A stretch of DNA of 64,000 nucleotides from Clostridium tetanomorphum (lineage in GTDB: Bacteria; Bacillota; Clostridia; Clostridiales; Clostridiaceae): the NCBI RefSeq assembly GCF_017873215.1, contig NZ_JAGGKA010000015.1, forward strand, positions 1-64,000, given 5' to 3'. Positions 7,588 through 15,258 of the stretch are shown here, piece by piece. Position 1 is the stretch's first letter, and every line of letters starts with the position of its first letter. A program made the translations under genes and the position numbers. The notes beneath the pieces are model-generated. The model was given only the letters and a program-made list of their open reading frames with translations, ran no database searches and was not told where the DNA came from.

Positions 7588-7611
7588 TAGTTAAGACTTT
7601 ACGTCTTACTA
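7588..7611 (-). promoter_or_regulatory. conserved leader hairpin, long flagellin copy
   Basis: Minus strand TAG-TAAGAC-gtaaa-GTCTTA-a-CTA, a stem with one bulged A. The flanking sequence (GTTAGTAAG … CTTAACTATAAATAA) is shared with the short flagellin leader at 22819-22842, where the stem bases differ but still pair. Confidence 0.5.
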
Positions 7612-7619
7612 ACATCTTT

Positions 7620-8178
7620 AGTTGAGAATTGAGAGTTGGAAGTTTTTTCATTTTCCTAAGACTTTCAAATTCTCTTTGGTGGTTTTAACAATAGATATAA
7701 GCATATTATTTAATTCAGTACATTCGTTTATTATTGATTGTGATGCTTTATCATCTATATAATTAGTTTCTTCGAGAAGTTCTAACCAATAATCAGTTTC
7801 TGAAGCTTCTTTTAAAGCTATGTTCATTTTCATTAGAAAATCTCGTTTACTGGATGCCTGTACGGCTTCTTTAATATTTGCACCTATACTAGTTCCTGAT
7901 CTTAATACCTGTTTTGAGATAATATACTTACTTTTCTCCTTACATAAGTGCTTATATAAATTAACTATTCTAATGGCAAACTTAAATGCTTTATTGTAAA
8001 CCAAACTTTCTTTCAACTTTTAAACCTCCTAAATTCATCAATACATCTAAATACTAGACATACTTAATTGAACTTATTCAGTTAATGCTTAAAAGTGTAA
8101 TATTGAATTATTAGCTTTTCTGAGCGGAGTGAAGAAAAACATCCTTAACTCTCCATTCTCAACTTTCAACTTTCAATT
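7620..8178. repeat. heptamer-armed element enclosing the four-helix-bundle gene
   Basis: The left arm (7620-7642) is built of 7-base units of AGTTGAG type. The right arm (8144-8178) carries the inverted kind (CTTAACT, CTCCATT, CTCAACT, TTCAACT, TTCAATT). Just inside the right arm is a hairpin CTTTTCT…AGAAAAAC (about 8115-8139), as in the gene-less copies at 30741, 34667 and 58762. The gene at 7648-8016 fills the interior. Confidence 0.55.
7648..8016 (-). CDS. four-helix-bundle protein (S23/Avd-like family)
   Basis: 122 aa, all helical, with the family's 'VYNKAFKFAIRIVNLYK', 'QVLRSGTSIGANIKEA' and 'KMNIALKEASETDYWLELL' segments. Relatives are found as free genes, inside 23S rRNA intervening sequences and, as Avd, in diversity-generating retroelements; the role of the free form is unknown. 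The start is a TTG at 8016 with GGAGG 8 bases before it. It lies between inverted heptamer arrays and separates the long flagellin from the csrA2 transcript, so it looks like an inserted cargo gene rather than part of the flagellar operon. Confidence 0.85.
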   Translation of the reverse strand: MKESLVYNKAFKFAIRIVNLYKHLCKEKSKYIISKQVLRSGTSIGANIKEAVQASSKRDFLMKMNIALKEASETDYWLELLEETNYIDDKASQSIINECTELNNMLISIVKTTKENLKVLGK

Positions 8179-8212
8179 TCCTAGCTTGCTTAAAAGTTTG
8201 ATTTTATCCAAC

Positions 8213-8232
8213 AAAAAAGAAGCCAACCCTTC
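8213..8232 (-). terminator. weak terminator ending the csrA2 transcript
   Basis: Minus strand GGGAAG-GGTTGG-CTTCTT then TTTTG. The stem has two G-U pairs and is short, so termination may be partial. Confidence 0.35.
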
Positions 8233-8239
8233 CCACATT

Positions 8240-8286
8240 TTCAGCCTCCTGCTGAATTAATGAGAACAATTGACTCCTCCTGAGTT
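8240..8286 (-). ncRNA. AGGAG-loop hairpins downstream of csrA2 (candidate CsrA-titrating RNA segment)
   Basis: Two minus-strand hairpins with the same loop: TTCAGC-AGGAG-GCTGAA (8256-8240, perfect 6-bp stem) and ACTC-AGGAG-GAGT (8285-8273, 4-bp stem). Together with the one at 8520-8587 and the ribosome site, the predicted transcript has at least four GGA motifs, three in hairpin loops, as in CsrB/RsmY-type RNAs. A distal GTGGGAAGGG adds a further GGA before the terminator. Confidence 0.5.
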
Positions 8287-8317
8287 TTAAATATAAAATT
8301 ATTTTAAAAGAACTTGT

Positions 8318-8488
8318 CTATTTTGTAGACATTAACTGTTCTTCCCAGACTTCACCTCTGGTAATTTTAACATCATGTGGTGCATCTATAGCAAGTCTTA
8401 AATCACCTGCATCACTTTTTACTACCTTAACCTTGATGTCATTTCCAATCATTACATATTCTCCCGGCTTCCTGCCTAATACTAACAT
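8318..8488 (-). CDS. csrA2: second, short CsrA (CsrA2)
   Basis: 56 aa: MLVLGRKPGEYVMIG…, then …IDAPHDVKITRGEVWEE…. It keeps the RNA-binding features of CsrA (L4, R6, the 'APxxV' loop, R44). The CsrA encoded beside fliW is 72 aa; this one stops about 16 residues earlier and so lacks the C-terminal extension involved in FliW contact in Bacillus subtilis. AGGAGGA sits 6 bases before the ATG and is itself a possible CsrA site. Two sigma-28 promoters lie upstream and GGA-loop hairpins lie on both sides. It may be a FliW-independent CsrA controlled by its own RNA; that role is inference, the family call is firm. Confidence 0.9.
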   Translation of the reverse strand: MLVLGRKPGEYVMIGNDIKVKVVKSDAGDLRLAIDAPHDVKITRGEVWEEQLMSTK

Positions 8489-8519
8489 ATTTCTTCCTCC
8501 TTGAATCTGAATATAAAAT

Positions 8520-8587
8520 ATGGACGATTAATAAACCTATCCCTCATTTGCCTCCTGCAAAGTTAGATAGTTTTATTAATCGTCCAT
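8520..8587 (-). promoter_or_regulatory. long leader hairpin of csrA2 with AGGAG loop
   Basis: Perfect 16-bp outer stem (ATGGACGATTAATAAA at 8520-8535 with its complement at 8572-8587), then CTATC/GATAG and TTTGC/GCAAA stems, and the loop AGGAG on the minus strand. It lies 32 bases before the csrA2 ATG. The same loop recurs in the downstream hairpins. Confidence 0.7.
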
Positions 8588-8620
8588 GATATTTAGCTTA
8601 TTTGATTTCTTGTACTATTA

Positions 8621-8647
8621 ATATCGTAAATCCTATTTACAACTTTA
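8621..8647 (-). promoter_or_regulatory. sigma-28 promoter of csrA2 (proximal)
   Basis: Minus strand TAAA (8647-8644), 16 bases, ACGATAT (8627-8621). The predicted start near 8614 is just before the long hairpin. Confidence 0.6.
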
Positions 8648-8728
8648 ATAGTTTTGTTAAATTTTTTTGATTAATATTTATATACTTATCTTAGATAATA
8701 AATTACTATAATAATCTATCCTAGTGAT

Positions 8729-8756
8729 AGTATCGATGGCTTTTCTTCTAACTTTA
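8729..8756 (-). promoter_or_regulatory. sigma-28 promoter-like site upstream of csrA2 (distal)
   Basis: Minus strand TAAA (8756-8753), 16 bases, TCGATACT (8736-8729). Between it and the terminator at 8868 I see nothing else. Confidence 0.4.
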
Positions 8757-8867
8757 CACTTATCAAAAAATATTATTTTTATACCTTTTGTTATTATATA
8801 ACTTTATGGTAAATTTATCAATATATAAGAAATTTAGTTTGCGTTTAAGAAAATTATAAACCAACTT

Positions 8868-8906
8868 AAAAAGCACCAGCAATTTTTCTATTATTGCTGA
8901 TGCTTA
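8868..8906 (-). terminator. terminator of the flagellin glycosylation operon
   Basis: Minus strand AAGCATCAGCAAT and ATTGCTGGTGCTT arms (one G-U pair) followed by TTTTT, 60 bases past the last gene of the island. Confidence 0.8.
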
Positions 8907-8965
8907 TTTAATAGCTTAATTTTTTATACATTTGCTTGTTAAAAATTTAATTAGATTACTATATT

Positions 8966-10138
8966 TTAAATTGTTTTGATTTCAACCTTAAGTCCATTAT
9001 TACTATAAGAAAAATTATATAGTTTATTTGCACACGGAAAACCATAACTTATATTTTTATCAAAATCTGTTTCATCATCTTTTATATCATTAAATTCTTT
9101 AAATCTTTCTACGGAAAAATCAAACATTTTACGTAAGGATGCATCCATTCCATGTAATGAATTTTTAAATAATTTTCCATCCACATCTTTTTCATTTATT
9201 CTTTTATAATAAGTAAAATTATATTTTTTTAATATATTATACATTTTATCTTTTAAATCCATACATGCTATTTTATCCTTTTCTGAGTGGTAACAGCAAT
9301 ACACAGTTTGTGAAGGTGTTCTATGGTCTTCAATTAAAAGATTTCTAATTTGTTTATTAGCATCTGAAAAATAATTTTCTGCTGTTTCATCTAAGGACCA
9401 TAAGGTATTTGTTGCTATGGGTATTTCATATCGTTTATTATCTACATATTTCACAATTGCTCCTCCTGCTCCTCCAATTAAACCTCCAAAAACTTCTTGT
9501 AGTTGTGTAACACAAAAACCACTATTGTCTATTACTAAAGAAAAGGTATTTGGTGCATATTTAGCCATAAGTGAGGCTATATATCCCCCATAAGATGTTC
9601 CAAATGCTACAATATTTCTCTTATCAATGTTATGTTTTTTAATTATATCAAATAACACTGTTAAATGATCTATTGCTGGCATAAATCCAAAGGAGGAATA
9701 TTGGTGATATGTTGACATTTTGATGGCTAATCTTGTATCTAGCGAATATATATTTCTTGATATTAATAATTCAAATAAGTCATCTATTATTTTATTTGGA
9801 TTCCTTATATCTTTAAAATAGTTTGTTTCTAAGCTATACCACTCACGTATACCATCAATATCAAATGTAAATTGATTTTTTGTTCTTAAATCATTATGAT
9901 ATCTAACTCCAACTGTGATTATATTATATTTATCTGAAATATATGGTCTTAATTTATTTGATTGATACTCTGAATCTGCACTACTACCATATCCTGTAAT
10001 GCAAAATACTAAACCATAACTTTTGGATTGGTCATATCCCTCTGGATAAGTTATATAGTACTCTAAAACTTCTCTTACTTTTGCATTAATTTCAGGATCA
10101 TGAGGAGCCTGAATTATTACTTTTCTAGTTATCGCCAC
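8966..10138 (-). CDS. DUF2920-type alpha/beta hydrolase of the glycosylation island
   Basis: 390 aa. It contains 'GTSYGGYIASLMAKY' with nucleophile S182 in the G-x-S-x-G elbow, an upstream oxyanion-type 'ITGYGSSADSEYQS' and a late 'SLHGMDAS' histidine, as in alpha/beta hydrolases. Overall it resembles the DUF2920 family, known from flagellar modification loci of Campylobacter and clostridia. No signal peptide, so cytoplasmic. The start is a GTG with AAGGAGA 7 bases upstream. Last gene of the operon, 40 bases after Maf1. It may act as an esterase or acyl hydrolase on glycan substituents; the substrate is unknown. Confidence 0.7.
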   Translation of the reverse strand: MAITRKVIIQAPHDPEINAKVREVLEYYITYPEGYDQSKSYGLVFCITGYGSSADSEYQSNKLRPYISDKYNIITVGVRYHNDLRTKNQFTFDIDGIREWYSLETNYFKDIRNPNKIIDDLFELLISRNIYSLDTRLAIKMSTYHQYSSFGFMPAIDHLTVLFDIIKKHNIDKRNIVAFGTSYGGYIASLMAKYAPNTFSLVIDNSGFCVTQLQEVFGGLIGGAGGAIVKYVDNKRYEIPIATNTLWSLDETAENYFSDANKQIRNLLIEDHRTPSQTVYCCYHSEKDKIACMDLKDKMYNILKKYNFTYYKRINEKDVDGKLFKNSLHGMDASLRKMFDFSVERFKEFNDIKDDETDFDKNISYGFPCANKLYNFSYSNNGLKVEIKTI

Positions 10139-10178
10139 TGTAATCTCTCCTTACAAATAAATTGTTCTTCATTTAATT

Positions 10179-11393
10179 TTATATACAAGAATGCAGCTCT
10201 TTTTCTATAGTTCCTTTTATTTTGGCTCCTTTACTTGAATTTATAAATTCTATATCTTTGTTTTCTGTTATAAGTTCTTCTATATTCTTTTTAAATTCTA
10301 ACATACCAGATGTAGTATTTAGGTATGTACCATCCACCCCTAAAACACTTTTATAGAAAACGCTTTTTTCAACATTTTCTATATCGCCCACATGCAATTT
10401 ATCATTAACAAAAGCTAAGTCTTGTCCACATAATATAACTTTTTTAGCACCAGCTTTTATAGCTAAATCTATTGTTGGAACCGAAACAGTTTTTCCCGTT
10501 TTTACTATTATATTAGATTTATTATACTCACATGGCTTATTAAAAAATATATATTTGGGTCCTTTATAAGCTTTAGTTACCCATCTTGACGCAGTAGATA
10601 AAAAACATATAGGAATATCTAAATTTTCGTATCCTTTAATTTGTTCATAAACTATTTCATTAGGATCTAATACCGTAATCATATCTGGTTTTATTTTATT
10701 TCTCATTAGTATATCTAAAGCCTTCCCTACTGCAAATATTTTTATATGCTCTCTTTTTTCTTTCATAACTTTTAAATCTTTCTCTAATGAAGGCCCAGCA
10801 CAAGCAACAACAACAACTTCATTTTTTATATGAAAATTTTTCAAAAATTCATCTATACATTTATAATTATTTTTTATGTTTATTATTTCATTTTCTTTAG
10901 CAATATGTGCATATCTTTTTATATTTATTTTAGCTATATAAAAACTTTTAATAACTTCTTTGAATTCTTCATATTCACTAGGAAGGGATTTTAAAAGAGG
11001 TTCATATATAAAAATATCCTCCACTAAATAAATCTTTTCTGAAAATCTTTCATAGAATTTTTTATCATTTCCCAATATTAATTCTACTCTTTTATCATTC
11101 TCAATCTCTTCTAAAAGTCCTAGTTCCCTACTAATCTTAATTATTTCCATATCTAAATCAAATAAATAAACCTTTGTACTATTAGATATTCTTTTTAATA
11201 ATTCTTTTACATGGTATCCAAGTCCCACTCCATATACCACTACAACTTTCTTATCTAAATACAATTCTTTATTTGCTTCTATAAATTTGCCCGCCTCTTC
11301 TAATGGAAAATACCTACTATATATATACCTTTTATCTACTTTTAAATTATAATTACCATCTTTAGCTTTATGTATTTCTATATTTCTATACAT
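10179..11393 (-). CDS. maf1: Maf-type flagellin nonulosonic acid transferase (short)
   Basis: 404 aa. The MAF_flag10 (DUF115) core at about 170-360 contains 'CAGPSLEKDL', 'GKALDILMRNKIKPD' and 'VILCGQDLAFVNDKLH', the conserved nucleotide-sugar binding parts. The N-terminal 'VVVVYGVGLGYHVKELL' module is also typical. Maf proteins transfer pseudaminic or legionaminic acid to flagellin Ser/Thr in the cytoplasm before export. It shares only domain-level similarity with the 630-residue Maf at 19661, so the two may have different acceptors or donors. Confidence 0.88.
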   Translation of the reverse strand: MYRNIEIHKAKDGNYNLKVDKRYIYSRYFPLEEAGKFIEANKELYLDKKVVVVYGVGLGYHVKELLKRISNSTKVYLFDLDMEIIKISRELGLLEEIENDKRVELILGNDKKFYERFSEKIYLVEDIFIYEPLLKSLPSEYEEFKEVIKSFYIAKINIKRYAHIAKENEIINIKNNYKCIDEFLKNFHIKNEVVVVACAGPSLEKDLKVMKEKREHIKIFAVGKALDILMRNKIKPDMITVLDPNEIVYEQIKGYENLDIPICFLSTASRWVTKAYKGPKYIFFNKPCEYNKSNIIVKTGKTVSVPTIDLAIKAGAKKVILCGQDLAFVNDKLHVGDIENVEKSVFYKSVLGVDGTYLNTTSGMLEFKKNIEELITENKDIEFINSSKGAKIKGTIEKELHSCI

Positions 11394-11457
11394 TAATTAA
11401 TCATCCTTTATATACAAAAATTCTTATCTTGTTTAATTTAAACTATCAGATAGTACT

Positions 11458-12555
11458 TTATAATTTATTTATTATTTTACATATTTCACTTATTTGTTCA
11501 TCACTTAATGATACAGAACTTGGTAAATTTATACCCTTTTCTACTAATTCATCTGTTACACTCATGTCTCCACATTTACATTGTTTATATGGAGGCATAT
11601 TATGTACTGCCATAAAAAACGGTCTTGATTCTATTTTATTTTCAGCTAATTTTTTTATCAACTCATCTCTAGTTATAGGATAATCATCTTCTACTACTAT
11701 TGAATAAAGCCATTGAACATTTGATGCCCATTCTTTCTCTACAGGTAAAGTTATTCCCTTAATACTTCCTAATAATTTACTATACAACTCAGCATGATCT
11801 CTTTTAGCTTTTATATATTTTTCAATATTCTCCAACTGAGCACATCCCATAGCAGCAAGTAAATTAGGCATTCTATAATTATAGCCTATTTCTGGATGAT
11901 AAAAGGCTTTGTTTTCTGTTGTAACTTTCGTTTGCGTTGATAAAAATTTAGCTCTATAAGCCAATTTTTCATCATTAGCTACAAGCATTCCTCCTGCACC
12001 TGTGGTTATAAGTTTATTACCATTAAAACTAAAGCAACCTATATGCCCTATAGTACCTACCGCTTTATCCTTATAATAACTTCCTAAAGCTTCTGTAGCA
12101 TCTTCAATTACATAAAGCCCATATTTCTCAGCTATTTCCATCAACTTATTCATGTCCACAGGGTGTCCATATATATGAACTGGTATAATAGCTTTTGTTT
12201 TTTTGGTTATAAGTTTTTCTATTTTTTCAACATCTATAACAAAAGTATCTCTACACACATCTACAAAAACCGGCTCTGCACCTACGTATTTTATAGTGTT
12301 TACTGGGGAAATAAAGGTCAATGATGGAACTATAACCTCATCTCCTTCACCTACTCCTAAAGTTCTTAATGCTAATGAAAGTGCTGCAGTTCCATTCATT
12401 GTAACTACTGCTTTATTAACATTTAAAAAGTTTGCGAAGTCATTTTCAAATTTATCAACATAACTGCCAACAGAAGATACCCAATTAGTATCTAAACACT
12501 CCTTAATATATTCCCATTCATTGCCACAGATTTCAGGTATACATAATGGTATCAT
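11458..12555 (-). CDS. legC: PLP sugar aminotransferase, LegC type
   Basis: 365 aa, DegT/DnrJ/EryC1 family. The PLP lysine is K181 in 'FSFNGNKLITTGAGGM', with 'NGTAALSLALR' and 'EDATEALGSYYK' also conserved. In the legionaminic acid pathway LegC aminates C4 of the GDP-4-keto-6-deoxy sugar made by LegB. The gene content around it (LegB, LegH, LegG, LegI, LegF, PtmE) supports this. A perosamine-type synthase is the main alternative by sequence alone. Confidence 0.85.
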   Translation of the reverse strand: MIPLCIPEICGNEWEYIKECLDTNWVSSVGSYVDKFENDFANFLNVNKAVVTMNGTAALSLALRTLGVGEGDEVIVPSLTFISPVNTIKYVGAEPVFVDVCRDTFVIDVEKIEKLITKKTKAIIPVHIYGHPVDMNKLMEIAEKYGLYVIEDATEALGSYYKDKAVGTIGHIGCFSFNGNKLITTGAGGMLVANDEKLAYRAKFLSTQTKVTTENKAFYHPEIGYNYRMPNLLAAMGCAQLENIEKYIKAKRDHAELYSKLLGSIKGITLPVEKEWASNVQWLYSIVVEDDYPITRDELIKKLAENKIESRPFFMAVHNMPPYKQCKCGDMSVTDELVEKGINLPSSVSLSDEQISEICKIINKL

Positions 12556-12577
12556 ATTATCAGCTCCTTATTTATAT

Positions 12578-13561
12578 CTATAAGTTTTGAATACCTTTTG
12601 TTTGTAATTCCATATAGTCATAACACTTTTTACATAATTCTAATTTTTCATAACCACATTCACTTAATATTTTTCTATAACCATCTAATTTATCTGAATT
12701 CCATATTTGCTTCAATGATTTTTCATTTACATTACCAATTACCATCTTGTTATCATAATCCCCACAACAAGCGGATACGCTTCCATCCCAATTTATGGAT
12801 AATTTATCAAACACTTCTGGACAACATTTAGGATGTTGCTTTATTATAGTTTCTTCATTTTTAAGTTCTATAAGTCTTTTTTTGTCTTCATCATTTAAAT
12901 TGCTTTTTTCTATATCTATATGTTCTAATATAGTTCTACCAACTGTGACTAAATCACAATACTTACTAACTTCCTTTTTAAATGCATGCACTTGATCCTT
13001 ACTCTCATAAGTTATAGTTGTAGCTATGTGAATATATGGATATTTTTTATCTCCTCTTATCTCATATAATCTTTTGATTTTATTTAATAGCTTTTTAAAG
13101 TAATCTGAATTTCTCATTTCTTTATAACTTTTTTCGTCAATACCTTGAAAAGAAAATTTTATGCTATCTAATTCTATGTCTACTAATTGTCCTAGTTGTT
13201 CTTCTGTAAGCAACGTACCATTAGTATTAAAATGACATATTATACCTAAATTTTTAGCTTTCTTTATATAATGGATAAAGTTATTATGTAATGTTGGTTC
13301 TCCCCATCTTATAAATCTTAGGGGTGTTTTATATACCTTTATTTCTTCTAAAATTTTTTCATATACAACATCACTCATATATCCTGTTTCTCTACACATA
13401 ATGCCTGTTCCTACTGGGCACATTAAGCATCTATAATTACAATGATTTGTAAGCTCAATATCTATATATCTTGGGAAATTTGGTTGATTCAAATATTTTT
13501 CTTTTGGGTCATCTCCATTGCAAATATCATATATCTTCTTAAAAGGGTTTATTCTTTTCAA
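12578..13561 (-). CDS. radical SAM/SPASM protein in the glycosylation island
   Basis: 327 aa. The radical SAM cluster motif C41-x3-C45-x2-C48 is in 'ELTNHCNYRCLMCPVG'. A C-terminal SPASM-like Cys set ('SVSACCGDYD', 'CGYEKLELCKKCYDYM') can hold auxiliary iron-sulfur clusters. The start is a TTG at 13561 with GAGGTG 7 bases before it. It lies between legB and legC on the same transcript, so it probably modifies the sugar or its N-substituent. It is not among the core legionaminic enzymes and its reaction is unknown. Confidence 0.8.
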   Translation of the reverse strand: MKRINPFKKIYDICNGDDPKEKYLNQPNFPRYIDIELTNHCNYRCLMCPVGTGIMCRETGYMSDVVYEKILEEIKVYKTPLRFIRWGEPTLHNNFIHYIKKAKNLGIICHFNTNGTLLTEEQLGQLVDIELDSIKFSFQGIDEKSYKEMRNSDYFKKLLNKIKRLYEIRGDKKYPYIHIATTITYESKDQVHAFKKEVSKYCDLVTVGRTILEHIDIEKSNLNDEDKKRLIELKNEETIIKQHPKCCPEVFDKLSINWDGSVSACCGDYDNKMVIGNVNEKSLKQIWNSDKLDGYRKILSECGYEKLELCKKCYDYMELQTKGIQNL

Positions 13562-13581
13562 TTTACTACACCTCTATCCAT

Positions 13582-14574
13582 CTAAACATTATATATATCA
13601 GTTTTAAAATATTTCATATTATCTTTTATCCACTGTATAGTTTCTTTCAATCCATCATCTAAACTGTATTGCGGCTTCCATTCAGTTAATTGCTTAATTT
13701 TCTTATTATCCGCCCACAATCTATTAACTTCACTATTTTCCGGTCTAATTCTTTCATCATCACAAAGTATATTAATGTTTGCTCCAATAATATCCACAAT
13801 CTTTTTTACTGTATCTCCTATAGAAATTTCATAGTTAGAACCTGTATTTATTACTTCTCCAACTGTTTTATCGCTTTCTGCAATTTTAATAAAAGCTTCC
13901 GCTGTATCTTTTACATAATTAAAATCTCTTGTTGGTGTTAAACTTCCAAGCTTTATTTCAGTTTTCCCTGATAGAATTTGTGATATTATAGTTGGTATAA
14001 CAGCTCTTGCAGATTGCCTTGGACCATATGTATTAAATGGCCTTATAGTTGCCACTGGAAGATTAAAACTTTTATAAAAGCTTTCCGCTATTTTATCTGC
14101 ACCTATTTTAGATGCAGAATAAGGTGATTGGCCTTGCAGTGGGTGTTTTTCATCTATTGGTACATATAATGCTGTACCATATGTTTCGCTGGTAGAAGTA
14201 TGTACAATTTTCTCAATTTCATATTCTCTGCAAGCTTCTAAAACATTTGTAGTTCCTTCTACATTAGTTCTAACATAAGCCATAGGTGATACATATGAAT
14301 ATGGGATTGCTATAAGTGCTGCTAAATGAAATACTACCTCTTGTCCTTTAACAATTCTTTTCATTCCATCATATTCTCTAATATCACCAGTTACAACATT
14401 AATACTATCTTTCACTTTTTTATCAAAAGTATCTATCCACCCCCAATTATTAAAAGAATTATATTGAACAAGTGCTGTTACATCCGCTCCAATTTCTACA
14501 AGTCTTTCGGTTAAATGACTTCCTATAAAGCCTTCTGATCCAGTAACTAATACTTTTTTCCCTTTTAAATTCAT
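13582..14574 (-). CDS. legB: NAD-dependent sugar 4,6-dehydratase, LegB type
   Basis: 330 aa short-chain dehydrogenase fold. It has 'VTGSEGFIGSHLTERL' for NAD binding, the catalytic 'YSASK' Tyr/Lys pair and the 'TSTSETYGTA' Ser/Thr region. In the GDP-linked route it converts GDP-GlcNAc to the 4-keto-6-deoxy sugar used by LegC. GAAGGAGG precedes the ATG. It is packed 6 bases from legH. Confidence 0.85.
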   Translation of the reverse strand: MNLKGKKVLVTGSEGFIGSHLTERLVEIGADVTALVQYNSFNNWGWIDTFDKKVKDSINVVTGDIREYDGMKRIVKGQEVVFHLAALIAIPYSYVSPMAYVRTNVEGTTNVLEACREYEIEKIVHTSTSETYGTALYVPIDEKHPLQGQSPYSASKIGADKIAESFYKSFNLPVATIRPFNTYGPRQSARAVIPTIISQILSGKTEIKLGSLTPTRDFNYVKDTAEAFIKIAESDKTVGEVINTGSNYEISIGDTVKKIVDIIGANINILCDDERIRPENSEVNRLWADNKKIKQLTEWKPQYSLDDGLKETIQWIKDNMKYFKTDIYNV

Positions 14575-14579
14575 ATATC

Positions 14580-15245
14580 TTAGCCTCCTTCTCTTTGAAA
14601 AATTTCTAATCTATTTCTTATAACTTTAGCTGGTACTCCTACTGCTACCATATTGTTTTCTACATTATTTATAACAGTAGCTCCAGCCCCTATTATTACA
14701 TTAGAGCCTATTTTAACACTTTCAATTACTCTACTTCCTAATCCTATATGGGTATCTTTTAAAATTTCAACTCCACCAGCTATTACAGCACCTGGAGATA
14801 TATGACAATTATCACCTACTTTACAATCATGCTCTACTACACTAGATGTATTAATTATGCAGTTTTTCCCTATAATCGTATCTGAATTTATTATTGCTCC
14901 TGGCATAATACAAGTACCTTCGTCAATAGATGTTCTTGGTGAAATCACAGAAGTTATATGCCTTATCACTGGCAACTTAAACCCTATTTCTTTTAAATTT
15001 TTGTATATTTTATTTCTTAATCCCAAATTATTTATTGCACCTATACATATAAATGCATATTCAACTCCATGACTATATAATTGTTGCAAAATACTGTCAT
15101 CTCCAAGTATAGGTATTCCTGCCACATTATCTTTAACTAATTGTTTTTCTGTAACCCCTATTATCTCATATTCATTTCTACTTTTTATAATATCTATAAC
15201 AACCTTACAATGGCCACCAGCCCCTATAAGAACTATTTTCTTCAT
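14580..15245 (-). CDS. legH: left-handed beta-helix N-acetyltransferase, LegH/PglD type
   Basis: 221 aa. A Rossmann-like PglD N-domain ('IVLIGAGGHCKVVIDII') is followed by hexapeptide repeats (about 100-205: 'GNNCHISPGAVIAGG' style turns). It should acetylate the 4-amino group left by LegC, using acetyl-CoA. Because the known clostridial flagellar glycans carry unusual N-substituents, an acyl donor other than acetyl-CoA cannot be excluded. Confidence 0.85.
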   Translation of the reverse strand: MKKIVLIGAGGHCKVVIDIIKSRNEYEIIGVTEKQLVKDNVAGIPILGDDSILQQLYSHGVEYAFICIGAINNLGLRNKIYKNLKEIGFKLPVIRHITSVISPRTSIDEGTCIMPGAIINSDTIIGKNCIINTSSVVEHDCKVGDNCHISPGAVIAGGVEILKDTHIGLGSRVIESVKIGSNVIIGAGATVINNVENNMVAVGVPAKVIRNRLEIFQREGG

Positions 15246-15258
15246 TACTATTACCTCT

